From Saccharospirillum sp965652395 (GTDB lineage: Bacteria; Pseudomonadota; Gammaproteobacteria; Pseudomonadales; Natronospirillaceae), in the NCBI GenBank assembly GCA_965652395.1, contig CBFGUW010000011.1, forward strand, positions 60,940 through 124,939: 64,000 nucleotides of DNA, given 5' to 3'. Below are positions 8,782-19,111 of this stretch, in pieces. The translations under genes were made by a program, and so were the position numbers. How positions within the stretch are numbered: the stretch's first letter is position 1; each line of letters starts with the position of its first letter. The notes beneath the pieces were generated by a model. It worked only from the letters and a program-made list of their open reading frames with translations. It was not told where the DNA came from and did not search any database.

Positions 8782-11700
8782 TTACTCAGGCCGCGCGCGG
8801 GTGTTGGACAACAAATCGGACAGGCTGGCCGCTTTCGGTTTCACCAGCCAGAAACGACCGACATAGTCATCGAAGTTATCCAGCAGTTCCGCACCCCAGG
8901 CACTCTTGGTGTCTTCCACGAACCGGCCGATGACGCCATGGAGGTGGTCACGGTAGGTCTCCATGCTTTCGGTACCAATGCGGTGGATATCGACCAGCTC
9001 ACGGTTGTATTTGTCCGGGAAGGTGTTTTCCAGATCCAATACGTAGGCAAAGCCCCCGGTCATACCGGCACCGAAGTTACCACCGACGTGACCCAGCACA
9101 GCAACCATACCGCCGGTCATGTATTCACAGCAGTGGTCACCGGCGCCTTCAATCACGGCGACACAGCCCGAGTTACGAACACCAAACCGCTCGCCTGCCG
9201 CACCCGCCGCAAAAAGCGTTCCTCCGGTGGCACCATACAGGCAGGTGTTACCCATGATTGAGGTTTTTTGCGTCTCAAAGGCACTGCCTTTGGGCGGCCG
9301 AATCACAATCTTACCTCCGGTCATGCCTTTGCCGACGTAATCGTTGGCGTCCCCATCCAGAATCAGATTCAAACCACCGGCGTTCCATACGCCGAAACTC
9401 TGACCTGCCACACCGGAAAGGTTCAGGGTGATCGGCCGGTCACTCATGCCCTGGTTACCATATCGTTTGGCGATCTCACCGGAAGCACGGGCACCGATGG
9501 AACGGTCACAGTTGCCAATGGTGAATTCGAACCGTCCGCCAGTTTTGTTCTCAATGGCCGGGAGGATGGCTTCGAAGATATGCCGTTGTTTTTCGCCCTT
9601 GTCGAAAGGCCGGTTACGGTCGACGAGACATTGCTGGGGCTTATCCTCGGGAACCTGGTCACTGAACAGGATGGGCGACAGGTCCAGGCATTTCTGCTTA
9701 TCGGTCAGGCCGGGCTTGACGGTGATCAAGTCGGTACGACCAATGATTTCACCCAGGCTACGGAAGCCCAGTTGTGCCAGTACTTCGCGCACTTCCTCCG
9801 CCACGAAACGGAAATAGTTCTTCACCATTTCCACCGTGCCGCGGAAATGTTGGTCACGCAGCAGGTCGTCCTGGGTCGCTACACCGGTCGCACAGTTGTT
9901 CAAATGGCAGATTCGCAGGTATTTACAGCCCAGTGCAACCATGGGTGCCGTACCAAAGCCGTAGCTTTCCGCCCCCAGGATCGCAGCCTTGATGACATCC
10001 AGGCCGGTTTTCAGGCCGCCATCCGTCTGCAACCGCACCTTGTCCCGCAGGTCATTCCCGCGCAACGTCTGCTGTACTTCAGCCAGGCCCAATTCCCAAG
10101 GTGAGCCTGCATGCTTGATGGAAGTAAGCGGGCTGGCAGCTGTACCACCGTCGTACCCAGATACGGTAATCAGGTCCGCATAGGCTTTGGCCACACCAGC
10201 GGCGATAGTGCCTACACCGGGTTCGGACACCAGTTTTACCGAGACCAGAGCATCGGGATTGATTTCCTTCAAATCGAAAATCAACTGGGCCAGATCTTCA
10301 ATGGAATAAATGTCGTGATGAGGCGGAGGCGAAATCAGGGTAACGCCTGGAACCGAATAGCGCAGCTCAGCAATCAGTTTGTTGACCTTGCCGCCCGGCA
10401 ACTGTCCGCCTTCGCCCGGCTTGGCCCCCTGGGCGACCTTGATCTGGATGACATCCGCACTCATCAGATAAGCCGGCGTCACACCAAAGCGGCCGGAAGC
10501 CACCTGCTTGATTTTGGAACGGCGGTTGGTGCCGTAACGCTTGGGGTCCTCACCGCCTTCGCCTGAGTTGGAGCGACCGCCCAACTCATTCATCGCAATG
10601 GCCAGAGCCTCGTGTGCCTCTGGAGACAAGGCCCCCAGGGACATGGCCGCCGAGTCAAAACGAGGGAACAGCTTCTCGATCGGCTCGACCTCGGAAACGG
10701 GAATCGCCTTGTTTTCGGAAGTCAGCTCGAAAAGGTCACGAATGGTGGCGACCGGGCGACTGTTTACGAAATTGGCGTAGTCACGATACCGCGCATTATC
10801 GCCATTCTGAACGGCATCCTGCAGGGCAGTGACCACATCCGGGTTATAACCGTGGTATTCACCACCGTGGACGTACTTCAGGTAGCCACCCTGTTGCAGT
10901 GGCTTGCGGGGTTTCCAGGCAACCTTGGCCAATTCTTGGAATTCCGCATGGAAGTGCTCGAAACGAGCGCCTTCTATACGACTTTTAACTCCTTTAAAAC
11001 ACAGCCCGACCACATCGCTGGATAAACCAACCGCTTCGAACAATTGCGCGCCACGATAGGAGGCAATGGTGGAAATGCCCATTTTGGACATGATTTTGAA
11101 CAGGCCTTTGTTAATGCCTTTACGGTAGTTCTTATGCAATTGACGTGGGTCACCCTGGAGCTCGTTGGTACGAATCATGTCGTCCAACACTTCATAGGCG
11201 AGATAGGGATATACGGCGGTGGCCCCAAAACCAATGGCCACGGCAAATTGGTGCGGATCCCGTATGGCTCCGGTGTCCAGTACGATGTTGGTGTCGCAAC
11301 GCAGACCGCGATCCACCAGGCGGTGATGCACCGCACCGGTGGCCATAACCGCCGGGATCGCCAACTGCCCGGCTTTAAGATCCCGATCCGAGAGGACAAC
11401 GATTTTCACTTCGTCCCGGCTGGCCGCTTCGGCCGCGTCACACAAAGACTCTATCGCCTGCCGCAAGTCCCCGTCAGCCGGGTAGGCCAACGGCAACACC
11501 TGATGTCGGAACTCAGGCGCTTCCTGGTGCAGAAAATTCTGATACTTCAACGGCGACAACACGGGGGACGTCAGGATAAGACGCTTGGCGTGGTCGGCAC
11601 TGGGTTCAAACAGGTTACGCTCAGGTCCAAGGCAGGTTTCGAGGGACATGACCACCGACTCCCGCAAGGGGTCAATCGGGGGGTTGGTCACCTGAGCGAA

Positions 11701-13227
11701 CTGCTGACGGAAGTAGTCGGTAACAGGGCGGATGCGCTGAGACAGAACCGCCATCGGGGTGTCATCCCCCATGGAGCCTACGGCTTCCTGGCCACTTTCG
11801 GCCAAGGGACGCAATACCTGATCGCGCTCTTCGAAGGAAACCTGGAACATTTTCTGGTGGGCCAATAACTGCTCCGGTGCGAGCGATGCGCCATCCACCT
11901 CTTCCGCCAGCTCCAGCTTGCTGCGCAAACGAACGGCGTTGTTCTTGAGCCAATCTTTGTAGGGGTGGGTCTTCTTCAGGCGGTTATCGATTTCCTCCGT
12001 CTGCAGGAACTCCCCGGTATGAGTGTCGACCGCCACAATACGGCCGGGCCCAACACGCCCCTTCGCCACCACATCTTCGGGTTGATAGGGGAAGGTGCCC
12101 ACTTCCGAGGCCAGGGTGATGTAACCATTTTTAGTGATCACCCAGCGAGCGGGACGCAAGCCGTTACGGTCCAGCATACAGACGGCATAACGACCATCGG
12201 TTAACACGATACCGGCAGGACCATCCCAAGGCTCCATATGCATGGAGTTGAATTCATAGAACGCCTTCAGTTCGGCATCCATGTTTTCCACGTTGTGCCA
12301 GGCGGGCGGGATCATGGTCCGACAGGCGCGGAACAGGTCCATGCCGCCCAACAGCATCAGCTCCAGCATATTGTCCATGCTGGAGGAATCCGAACCGGTC
12401 GTATTGACCACCGGCTGCAGTTTTTCCAGATGAGGGATAGCGTCGGTTGCAAACTTACTGGCGCGGGCACGAGCCCAGTTACGGTTACCTTCAATGGTGT
12501 TGATTTCACCATTGTGTGCCAGCAAACGGAAAGGCTGCGCTAAAGGCCACTTGGGCATGGTGTTGGTGGAGAAGCGCTGATGGAATACACAGATGGCGGT
12601 TTCCATCGCGTCACTGGCCAGGTCTTTATAGAAGCGCGGTAAATCCACGGGCATGACCAAGCCTTTATAGGAAAGGACCTTGTCGGACAGGGAGCAAATG
12701 TAAAACTCCTCATCCTGTGTCATTTGCTTCTCGGCTATGCGACGGGCTGTGTACAGTTTTACAGCCAGATCATCCTGGCGCTCGGCACGGATGAAGACCT
12801 GCTCGATGATGGGCAGGCAGTCCAAGGCCATGGGCCCGCAGTATTGGGTATCGGTAGGAACCTCACGCCAACCCAGCACTTCCAACCCCTGTTCGGAAAG
12901 CGCGGTTTCCAACGCCTGACGACCCTCTTGAGCCCGGCTTTCCTCCTCGCTCAGGAAGATCATCCCGACGGCATAAGCCTCACCCAGGTCCGCATTGAAC
13001 AGGTTCTGAGCTTCCTGGCGTACGAAGGCGTCCGGCATCTGTAATAACAGGCCGCAGCCGTCACCGGTTTTACCGTCCGCTGCAATCCCACCGCGATGGG
13101 TCATGCAGGTTAAGGATTCGATCGCAGTTTTCAGCAGGTTGTGGCTGGCCTTGCCTTCCATATGGGCGATTAGACCAAAACCACAGTTATCGCGAAATTC
13201 AGCCGGGTTATAGAGACCTTGAATCAT
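8782..13227 (-). CDS. gltB: Glutamate synthase (NADPH) large subunit
   Basis: GltB (1481 aa, normal length) carries the class II glutaminase, the synthase site with FMN, and a 3Fe-4S cluster. It makes two glutamates from glutamine and 2-oxoglutarate with GltD. The mature N-terminal nucleophile is expected to be Cys15 in FRDNCGFGLIAH after removal of a short propeptide, and TCMTHRGGI follows. The synthase domain shows the FMN region and the cluster ligands in CKYLRICHLNNCATG. The C-terminal beta-helix has GGxxxVxG-type repeats (GVWNAGGLNLILDGDANDYV). The start at 13227 has a GAGAG upstream. The 250 bases before it separate it from damX and should hold its promoter, although no strong sigma-70 match was found. 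Confidence 0.98.
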   Translation of the reverse strand: MIQGLYNPAEFRDNCGFGLIAHMEGKASHNLLKTAIESLTCMTHRGGIAADGKTGDGCGLLLQMPDAFVRQEAQNLFNADLGEAYAVGMIFLSEEESRAQEGRQALETALSEQGLEVLGWREVPTDTQYCGPMALDCLPIIEQVFIRAERQDDLAVKLYTARRIAEKQMTQDEEFYICSLSDKVLSYKGLVMPVDLPRFYKDLASDAMETAICVFHQRFSTNTMPKWPLAQPFRLLAHNGEINTIEGNRNWARARASKFATDAIPHLEKLQPVVNTTGSDSSSMDNMLELMLLGGMDLFRACRTMIPPAWHNVENMDAELKAFYEFNSMHMEPWDGPAGIVLTDGRYAVCMLDRNGLRPARWVITKNGYITLASEVGTFPYQPEDVVAKGRVGPGRIVAVDTHTGEFLQTEEIDNRLKKTHPYKDWLKNNAVRLRSKLELAEEVDGASLAPEQLLAHQKMFQVSFEERDQVLRPLAESGQEAVGSMGDDTPMAVLSQRIRPVTDYFRQQFAQVTNPPIDPLRESVVMSLETCLGPERNLFEPSADHAKRLILTSPVLSPLKYQNFLHQEAPEFRHQVLPLAYPADGDLRQAIESLCDAAEAASRDEVKIVVLSDRDLKAGQLAIPAVMATGAVHHRLVDRGLRCDTNIVLDTGAIRDPHQFAVAIGFGATAVYPYLAYEVLDDMIRTNELQGDPRQLHKNYRKGINKGLFKIMSKMGISTIASYRGAQLFEAVGLSSDVVGLCFKGVKSRIEGARFEHFHAEFQELAKVAWKPRKPLQQGGYLKYVHGGEYHGYNPDVVTALQDAVQNGDNARYRDYANFVNSRPVATIRDLFELTSENKAIPVSEVEPIEKLFPRFDSAAMSLGALSPEAHEALAIAMNELGGRSNSGEGGEDPKRYGTNRRSKIKQVASGRFGVTPAYLMSADVIQIKVAQGAKPGEGGQLPGGKVNKLIAELRYSVPGVTLISPPPHHDIYSIEDLAQLIFDLKEINPDALVSVKLVSEPGVGTIAAGVAKAYADLITVSGYDGGTAASPLTSIKHAGSPWELGLAEVQQTLRGNDLRDKVRLQTDGGLKTGLDVIKAAILGAESYGFGTAPMVALGCKYLRICHLNNCATGVATQDDLLRDQHFRGTVEMVKNYFRFVAEEVREVLAQLGFRSLGEIIGRTDLITVKPGLTDKQKCLDLSPILFSDQVPEDKPQQCLVDRNRPFDKGEKQRHIFEAILPAIENKTGGRFEFTIGNCDRSIGARASGEIAKRYGNQGMSDRPITLNLSGVAGQSFGVWNAGGLNLILDGDANDYVGKGMTGGKIVIRPPKGSAFETQKTSIMGNTCLYGATGGTLFAAGAAGERFGVRNSGCVAVIEGAGDHCCEYMTGGMVAVLGHVGGNFGAGMTGGFAYVLDLENTFPDKYNRELVDIHRIGTESMETYRDHLHGVIGRFVEDTKSAWGAELLDNFDDYVGRFWLVKPKAASLSDLLSNTRARPE

Positions 13228-13477
13228 AGTGACTCTCTTTTTTGTTGGCGGGAAGCCGAATCGAATCGCGGGACTTGAGTATGTGTTCAGTCTTCACGAA
13301 ACCGGCGACTTCCAGGGTTCCACGTATCTGAAAGATTCGAGACACGCCCCCAAAAAACACTGTGAACAGCCGATGAGTCTACTGAGCCGCAACACCCAAA
13401 CAAATAATAACGGTATAATAAGCGGTTAAATCGGTCGCAACGGTGCAAATAAAGGGGAATTTGTTAAAAGAAACGAA

Positions 13478-14974
13478 CTACTTGGCCGGGCTGGACGCCC
13501 TCAAGTTAGCAAAGGTCCGAGGCCAAGGAGATTGGTCGGCAAATGCCTCAGGAAGGTTTTTGATATCAGCCCTGGCCGCTGCCGAGTCTTTATACCGACC
13601 ATAAATCAACACGTACCAAGGTTTACCCTGATAGGTTGAGTCAACAATTTCGTAGCGGTCGCGACTGGACAGAGTGGAAACAAGCGCTTCGATGGCCGAA
13701 CGTTCTCTAACGCCTAACAACTGAAGGGTATATTCGGTATCCGCCGCTGTAGCCATCATTCCGGAAAGGGTCGCCTCACCCGGGCTGGAAGAAGAAGCAG
13801 GGCTTGCCGACGCGGGAGTGATGGCGACCTCCCCCTCCAGCTCAGGTTCAAGCGGAACAGGCTCACCTTCGGAGGAAGGGGTTTGCTCTTCTGCCTGGAC
13901 AATCGGGCTGACCGGGGCTTGTCGGGCCGGTTTGCTTTCGGTTTCAGTCGGAGGAACCAAAGTCGCCGTATCCTGCTCCTCCGTTTCCTGGCGCCGTGCT
14001 TCTATGCGAGCAGCCGCTTCCGCCAGCCTCTGCTGCACCTCGGAATTCTCAGCCAAAGGTTCCGAAGGTTCCGAGCTAACGGGAGAATTGGTCGCTATCG
14101 ACACGTATTCGGGTTCCGTCTGGCGGCCATACAATACCGCCACAACAATCAGGGTCACCACTCCGGCACCGGCCAGGACATGAGTAAGCGGGAAGCCCTG
14201 GCGTCGTTCTGTGGTTTTGAATGTGCCTGCGATCAGGTAGTCCTTAACCACCTGGTTAAGCTCTCCAGGAAGGCCACGAGCGAGATCGTTCAGGCGGGCA
14301 ACATCTTTCGCCTCTATCGGCACCCCTTCCAATTGCCCTGCTCCGGCAAAACGATCTTTCAGATAGGTAAACGCGTCGGCTGCATTAAAAGGCTCGAGAA
14401 CAAGGCCATACCAGACATCATCGTTGTCGGCCTGCTCGATGGCTGTTGCAGACCCCGCCATCCAGAGCTGCCTTAAGCGACTGTCAGGTTTGGGACTGAG
14501 CGTGCGCAAGGACTGAAGCCATTGCTGAACATCGAAGGGCAACTGGTCTGCATGCTGCACGATCAACAGAAAGTATTCACCGTCCTCGGTGCGTTGGCGG
14601 ATAACATCGGCAACCGTTCGGAACAGGCTGGCGAGGTCTCCATCCACTCTCAGCCCCAACCCCAACTGACCAATCAGTTCACGAATCAAGGTATCCAATT
14701 GAGGAGCGTCGGCAACGTTCAACCAAGCTACGCGCCATTCGTCATCCAACCGCTTAATCAACTGGTGGGCCAGGGCACTTTTCCCCCCTCCGGCCGGAGC
14801 CATCAAGAGACAATCCTGGGGGCTGAAGGTCAGTATATGCTTGAGCTGCTCAGCGATGTCAGATCTTTCACCAGCGTTACTGAAAACCGTGGCGTCTACC
14901 TGCTCGCCAAAAGGGTCCTTGGCGAGACCATAAAAGTCAAGCATGCGCTGGATTTGGTCCGGCATATCCTGCAT
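13478..14974 (-). CDS. damX: DamX-like cell-division protein: AAA ATPase plus SPOR domain
   Basis: This 498-aa protein has an N-terminal ATPase related to ExeA/AAA proteins (Walker A APAGGGKSALAHQL near residues 61-74), a transmembrane helix at about 262-283, a long Pro/Glu/Ser-rich periplasmic linker, and a C-terminal SPOR domain (about 415-495, beginning TEYTLQLLGVRER). SPOR domains bind denuded glycan strands at the septum. DamX of E. coli lacks the intact ATPase, but relatives in pseudomonads keep it. The aroK-aroB-damX gene order supports the name. The start ATG at 14974 lacks a clear ribosome site; a second ATG lies three codons later. It is followed by gltB after 250 bases. Confidence 0.88.
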   Translation of the reverse strand: MQDMPDQIQRMLDFYGLAKDPFGEQVDATVFSNAGERSDIAEQLKHILTFSPQDCLLMAPAGGGKSALAHQLIKRLDDEWRVAWLNVADAPQLDTLIRELIGQLGLGLRVDGDLASLFRTVADVIRQRTEDGEYFLLIVQHADQLPFDVQQWLQSLRTLSPKPDSRLRQLWMAGSATAIEQADNDDVWYGLVLEPFNAADAFTYLKDRFAGAGQLEGVPIEAKDVARLNDLARGLPGELNQVVKDYLIAGTFKTTERRQGFPLTHVLAGAGVVTLIVVAVLYGRQTEPEYVSIATNSPVSSEPSEPLAENSEVQQRLAEAAARIEARRQETEEQDTATLVPPTETESKPARQAPVSPIVQAEEQTPSSEGEPVPLEPELEGEVAITPASASPASSSSPGEATLSGMMATAADTEYTLQLLGVRERSAIEALVSTLSSRDRYEIVDSTYQGKPWYVLIYGRYKDSAAARADIKNLPEAFADQSPWPRTFANLRASSPAK

Positions 14975-15145
14975 AGACAGATCTCTAGCGTGTTTGGACC
15001 ATTAAACCCACACCGCCTGGTTCTGTCCAGTACCCTAACAGGCGCAGTTGAATCACCAATCCGCCACGCTGGCACGGGAGAGTTTTAATCCATGCGAGAC
15101 CAACCACCTCGCGTACCTTGCTTCCGTAGCGTACCCACAAAAAAG

Positions 15146-16231
15146 TCAGGAATTACAAAAGGCCTCCAGGCAGGCCTCCAGTTGGGAAAGCTCAAAGTCC
15201 GCCGTAACAACCGCGTGACCCAACCCTTCGAGCAATACCAAGCGCAGCTTACCCGACTCAACCTTTTTGTCTCTGGCCATATGTCCGATGAAAGCTTCCG
15301 GAGTCATCGCTTCAGGCGCATGGACAGGCAGGTGCGCTTGTAGTAGAAGATTTTTGGCGCGCTCGGTGACCCTCTCGTCCAGCCAGCCTAACCGCTGAGA
15401 CAAATCACACGCCATCACCATACCGGCAGCCACGGCTTCACCATGTAACCACCGGCCATACCCAAGCTCGGCTTCGATGGCATGACCAAAGGTATGACCC
15501 AGATTCAAAATAGCCCGTACTCCCTGCTCTGTTTCGTCGGCGGCTACAACATCGGCTTTCAATTGACAGGAGCGGGCTATCGCTTCTACCAGAGCCTCAG
15601 GCTCTTTCGCATTGAGGACCTCAATATTCAGCTCCAACCATTCAAAAAAACCGGCATCCCGAATAAGTCCGTACTTGATCACCTCGGCCAAACCTGCAGC
15701 CAACTCCCTATCCGGAAGCGTCTGCAGAACGGAGGGATCAATAAGCACGCCCAACGGTTGCTTGAAAGCCCCTATCATATTTTTTCCGAGCGGATGGTTA
15801 ATTCCCGTCTTCCCACCCACAGAGGAATCCACTTGAGACAGCAGTGTGGTAGGTACTTGAACGAAATCCACCCCCCGTTGATAAGTAGCCGCGGCATATC
15901 CGGTTAAATCACCGATTACTCCGCCCCCTAAGGCAACCAGCACGGCCTTACGACTGATATTGTGCTCCAGCAGAAAGTCATAGATGCGCCCCAGTGTCTC
16001 CGAGGACTTATAGGCTTCACCGTCGGGCAACGTCAGCACCAATAACCGACGTCCGTCTCGTTCCAGCGCTCCACGGAGGGCTTGAACATAAAGAGGGCCA
16101 ACCGTCTTATTGGTAACTACCACGACTTCTGCGTGTGGCACCAACTCATTCCAGGCATCAACCCTGCTCAAGCAGCCGGATTCAATCAATATGGGGTAAC
16201 TGCGCGCACCCAAATCGACCATTAGCTTCAT
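15146..16231 (-). CDS. aroB: 3-dehydroquinate synthase
   Basis: AroB (361 aa) converts DAHP to 3-dehydroquinate, the second step of the shikimate pathway, using NAD+ and a divalent metal. Seen are the NAD-binding GGGVIGDLTGYAAATYQRG, QVPTTLLSQVDSSVGGKTGIN, metal-binding NLGHTFGHAIE and HGEAVAAGMVMA. The start ATG at 16231 yields MKLMVDLGARSYPILIE, matching relatives. A TTG three codons upstream would overlap aroK. There is one base between the aroK stop and this start, so the two are likely translationally coupled. Confidence 0.97.
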   Translation of the reverse strand: MKLMVDLGARSYPILIESGCLSRVDAWNELVPHAEVVVVTNKTVGPLYVQALRGALERDGRRLLVLTLPDGEAYKSSETLGRIYDFLLEHNISRKAVLVALGGGVIGDLTGYAAATYQRGVDFVQVPTTLLSQVDSSVGGKTGINHPLGKNMIGAFKQPLGVLIDPSVLQTLPDRELAAGLAEVIKYGLIRDAGFFEWLELNIEVLNAKEPEALVEAIARSCQLKADVVAADETEQGVRAILNLGHTFGHAIEAELGYGRWLHGEAVAAGMVMACDLSQRLGWLDERVTERAKNLLLQAHLPVHAPEAMTPEAFIGHMARDKKVESGKLRLVLLEGLGHAVVTADFELSQLEACLEAFCNS

Positions 16232-16232
16232 G

Positions 16233-16754
16233 TTATTCAACCTGTTTCAATAGTCGGAGAATGTCTCGCACAACAGCTTTTGGAGACAAGCCGTTGGTAT
16301 CGACGGTGAAATGAGCGGTCTGCTGGTACAAGGGATTTCGATGCTCTGCCAATGTCCGCAATATGGCTTCCGGATTGTCTCCCTGCAGCAAAGGGCGCCC
16401 CTTGTCCTTGGCGGTTCGAATCAATTGCTGCTCCACCGACGTCTGTAGATAGAACACAACGCCAGAAGAGACCAGAAGCTCCCGATTCTCGGGCTTCAGA
16501 ACCGCCCCTCCGCCCGTGGCCAGAACCTTGGGTTCACTCTCCATGAGTAAATCTTCGATGACTTGAGTCTCACGTTCGCGAAAACCTGCCTCTCCTTCAA
16601 GATCGAAAATCCAGGGAATGTTGGCGCCGGAACGCTCTTCGATGACCTTGTCGGAGTCAATAAACTCGCGGCCCAGTTCATCAGACAGCAAACGGCCGAT
16701 GGTGCTTTTTCCAGCACCCATCGGCCCGATTAGGATTAGATTGTTTGACTTCAT
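16233..16754 (-). CDS. aroK: Shikimate kinase
   Basis: AroK (173 aa) phosphorylates shikimate at the 3-hydroxyl with ATP. The P-loop GPMGAGKSTIGRLL (Lys16) opens the protein. DSDKVIEERSG supplies the shikimate-binding Asp, and the lid carries RTAKDKGRPLL. The gene sits 12 bases after pilQ in the direction of transcription, so the chorismate genes are probably co-transcribed with the pilus block, as in pseudomonads. No strong Shine-Dalgarno is seen before the ATG. Confidence 0.96.
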   Translation of the reverse strand: MKSNNLILIGPMGAGKSTIGRLLSDELGREFIDSDKVIEERSGANIPWIFDLEGEAGFRERETQVIEDLLMESEPKVLATGGGAVLKPENRELLVSSGVVFYLQTSVEQQLIRTAKDKGRPLLQGDNPEAILRTLAEHRNPLYQQTAHFTVDTNGLSPKAVVRDILRLLKQVE

Positions 16755-16766
16755 CTACAATACAGT

Positions 16767-19085
16767 TTAGTTGGCAACCAAATCCCCTGATACAATTTTA
16801 GGCGTAATAAAAATGAGCAACTCCGTCTTATCTTCAGAATAGGTATTTCTTTTAAATAGCCGACCAAGTAGAGGCAAATCTCCCAATATCGGCGTTTTAG
16901 TTACATTCGTTATTGTCGCTTTCTGGAAGACCCCCCCCAGCACAAGTGTCTGCCCACTTTCAACTAAAACCTGTGTACTCAACCGGTTCGTATCAACTGC
17001 TCCAGCAGGACCCTCTGCTGACAATTGATCCTGAACAACAGCCAAGTCGAGAATCACTTTATTATCTGGAGTAATCTGAGGTGTAGCCTCCAACGAAAGC
17101 AGTACCTGCTTGTACTCAACCGTTTCTTCTTCAATACCTTCTGCATTTCTTTGTGTTTTAATGATCGGGATTTCCTTCCCCGAACCAATAGTCGCCTGTT
17201 TCCCATCCGAGGTTAAAACTTTAGGTTGAGAAATGACCTCGGCTTTCCCACTGGATTCGAGTGCAGACAATTCCAAATCCAATGCATAGTTAAACGCTGC
17301 AACACCAATAGCAAAAGATCCGGCATTCGGGTTCGATGTAGGCAAATTTACAGCCAATGCATTAGGGTAAGACATTTCATACTCAGTCCCGGCAGACTGA
17401 TTCAGCGCACTACCAATAGACTGAGTGGACTCCAGGCTTCCTGAGGCCACAATGGGAGGGTAGCTACTTCCTGAGTTAATATTCCCCCCCCAACGAATCC
17501 CAAGCTCCCGGCCTACAGTTGCCGTAGCGGATACCACACGCGCCTCAATAAGTACCTGCTTGACGGGAACATCAAATATCTGAATCGCCCTGCGAATTTC
17601 TTCTATAGAACTCGCGGTATCACGGATAATCAAAGTATTTGTTCGGCTATCCACTGAAGCAGAACCACGAGGAGATAAAAAGCCTGAACCAGAATTTCCA
17701 GACCCATTCGATGTTTGCTGAGCCTGGTCAGCCCCCACATTTCTTAATGAAAAACTAATAGTTTCAAGCATAGACCCACTCCCCCCCTCTCCAGCTGAGG
17801 AAGATGATTCCGTGCCTTTTTTGGAGCCTCCAGGACCTTGCTGCAATACCGCCAAAATGTCTTCCGCTTTTGCATAATTAATCTGGATAAACTCAGTTAC
17901 CAGGGGAGCCAACTGCTCAACCTGCTGTTGTGACTCCAGCTCCAGCCTTTCCCTTTCAGCAATTTCTTCCGCTGGTGCAACAAGTAAAACATTTCCATTC
18001 TGGCGTTTATCCAAACCCTTAGTTTTCAGAACCAAATCAAGCGCTTGGTCCCATGGGACATTTTGCAGCCGAAGAGTAATGTTACCGTCAATCGTATCTG
18101 AAGCCACCAAGTTCAAGCCTACATAATCCGCAATCAACTGCAGCACATTCCTAACTTCGATATCCTGAAAACTTAAAGACAGTCTTTCCCCGCTATATGG
18201 GAACTTTTCTTTCAAACGAGCCTCTACCTGCTCCTGAGACACAGTCTTCACATCTACTGTCAAGTGGTTATCAGTTTGGTACGCTAGATATTCATACGCC
18301 CCGTCAAGCTCAAGCTCCACGATTGCATCGTTTTCTTGCTTGTACACATTGATGTAATGAACGGAAGTGGCGAAATCAACCACATCCAACCGCCTCCGCA
18401 ACTCATTGGGAATCTCATGGCCTTCCAATTCAATAACAATTTTTCCGCCCTGATCGGAGACATTCACTAAACTTGAGTCATCGGAAAACTCCAGCATTAC
18501 TTGACCACTGCCAGTTTTTGAACGCCGAAAATCAACATTAACCAAACCCTGCTGATCATCAGCCATCGCGATTGCGTTCTCGACATCAGATTTTGGGGCG
18601 GTATCGGGCTCCACCATTGACGAGGAACTCACAACAGAATTACTACCACTAGCCTCCTGCTGATCAGAAATTTCAGGAGAATCTTGAACAAGTGAACTTG
18701 CGTTTTCCCCTACAAGGACTATTACTTTATTCCCACTTACTTTCGAGGCATAGGGCACAAGACTGGTCAAACTAATGACTATGCGAGTGCGATTATCGGC
18801 TGAAACCACCGCAGCATTTCTCGCATTGCCGTTACCGATAGGAAAGTATTTAGTATCCAGTAAACTTGTGGTGCTCCTGAAATCCAACGAAATGCGGGCT
18901 GGTTGCTCAATACTATAGCCTATGGGAGTTGGGGCTGGCCCATCGAATGTGAACTCTAATTGAGTGCGATCACCAGATAACGTCAATACGCTAAAGTCAG
19001 TCAACGACACCGCAAGAGCTTTCGAACTCGCGAACAACAAAAAAGCTGCAACAACCTTGCATGTGATGGCGGATGTAAAATTCAT
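16767..19085 (-). CDS. pilQ: Type IV pilus secretin
   Basis: PilQ (772 aa) forms the outer-membrane ring through which the type IV pilus passes. A Sec signal MNFTSAITCKVVAAFLLFASSKALA is followed by two peptidoglycan-binding AMIN domains (about 30-130 and 180-290). An N0/STN domain (LSLSFQDIEVRNVLQLIADY...) comes next, then an N1 domain interrupted by a Ser/Gly-rich insert, and the secretin core (QVLIEARVVSATATVGRELG to about the end). The start at 19085 is chosen because AAGGTGAG precedes it and it leads straight into the signal peptide; an upstream in-frame start at 19160 would mask the signal. Base composition is lower in G+C (26 of 60 at 17281-17340) than the flanking genes. Confidence 0.96.
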   Translation of the reverse strand: MNFTSAITCKVVAAFLLFASSKALAVSLTDFSVLTLSGDRTQLEFTFDGPAPTPIGYSIEQPARISLDFRSTTSLLDTKYFPIGNGNARNAAVVSADNRTRIVISLTSLVPYASKVSGNKVIVLVGENASSLVQDSPEISDQQEASGSNSVVSSSSMVEPDTAPKSDVENAIAMADDQQGLVNVDFRRSKTGSGQVMLEFSDDSSLVNVSDQGGKIVIELEGHEIPNELRRRLDVVDFATSVHYINVYKQENDAIVELELDGAYEYLAYQTDNHLTVDVKTVSQEQVEARLKEKFPYSGERLSLSFQDIEVRNVLQLIADYVGLNLVASDTIDGNITLRLQNVPWDQALDLVLKTKGLDKRQNGNVLLVAPAEEIAERERLELESQQQVEQLAPLVTEFIQINYAKAEDILAVLQQGPGGSKKGTESSSSAGEGGSGSMLETISFSLRNVGADQAQQTSNGSGNSGSGFLSPRGSASVDSRTNTLIIRDTASSIEEIRRAIQIFDVPVKQVLIEARVVSATATVGRELGIRWGGNINSGSSYPPIVASGSLESTQSIGSALNQSAGTEYEMSYPNALAVNLPTSNPNAGSFAIGVAAFNYALDLELSALESSGKAEVISQPKVLTSDGKQATIGSGKEIPIIKTQRNAEGIEEETVEYKQVLLSLEATPQITPDNKVILDLAVVQDQLSAEGPAGAVDTNRLSTQVLVESGQTLVLGGVFQKATITNVTKTPILGDLPLLGRLFKRNTYSEDKTELLIFITPKIVSGDLVAN

Positions 19086-19111
19086 ATGTCTCACCTTTTT
19101 GCCCCCTCTAC

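Noticed and set aside
9268..10104. Long open frame antisense to gltB
   Set aside because: A shadow of the gltB codon pattern, with no ribosome site or family resemblance.
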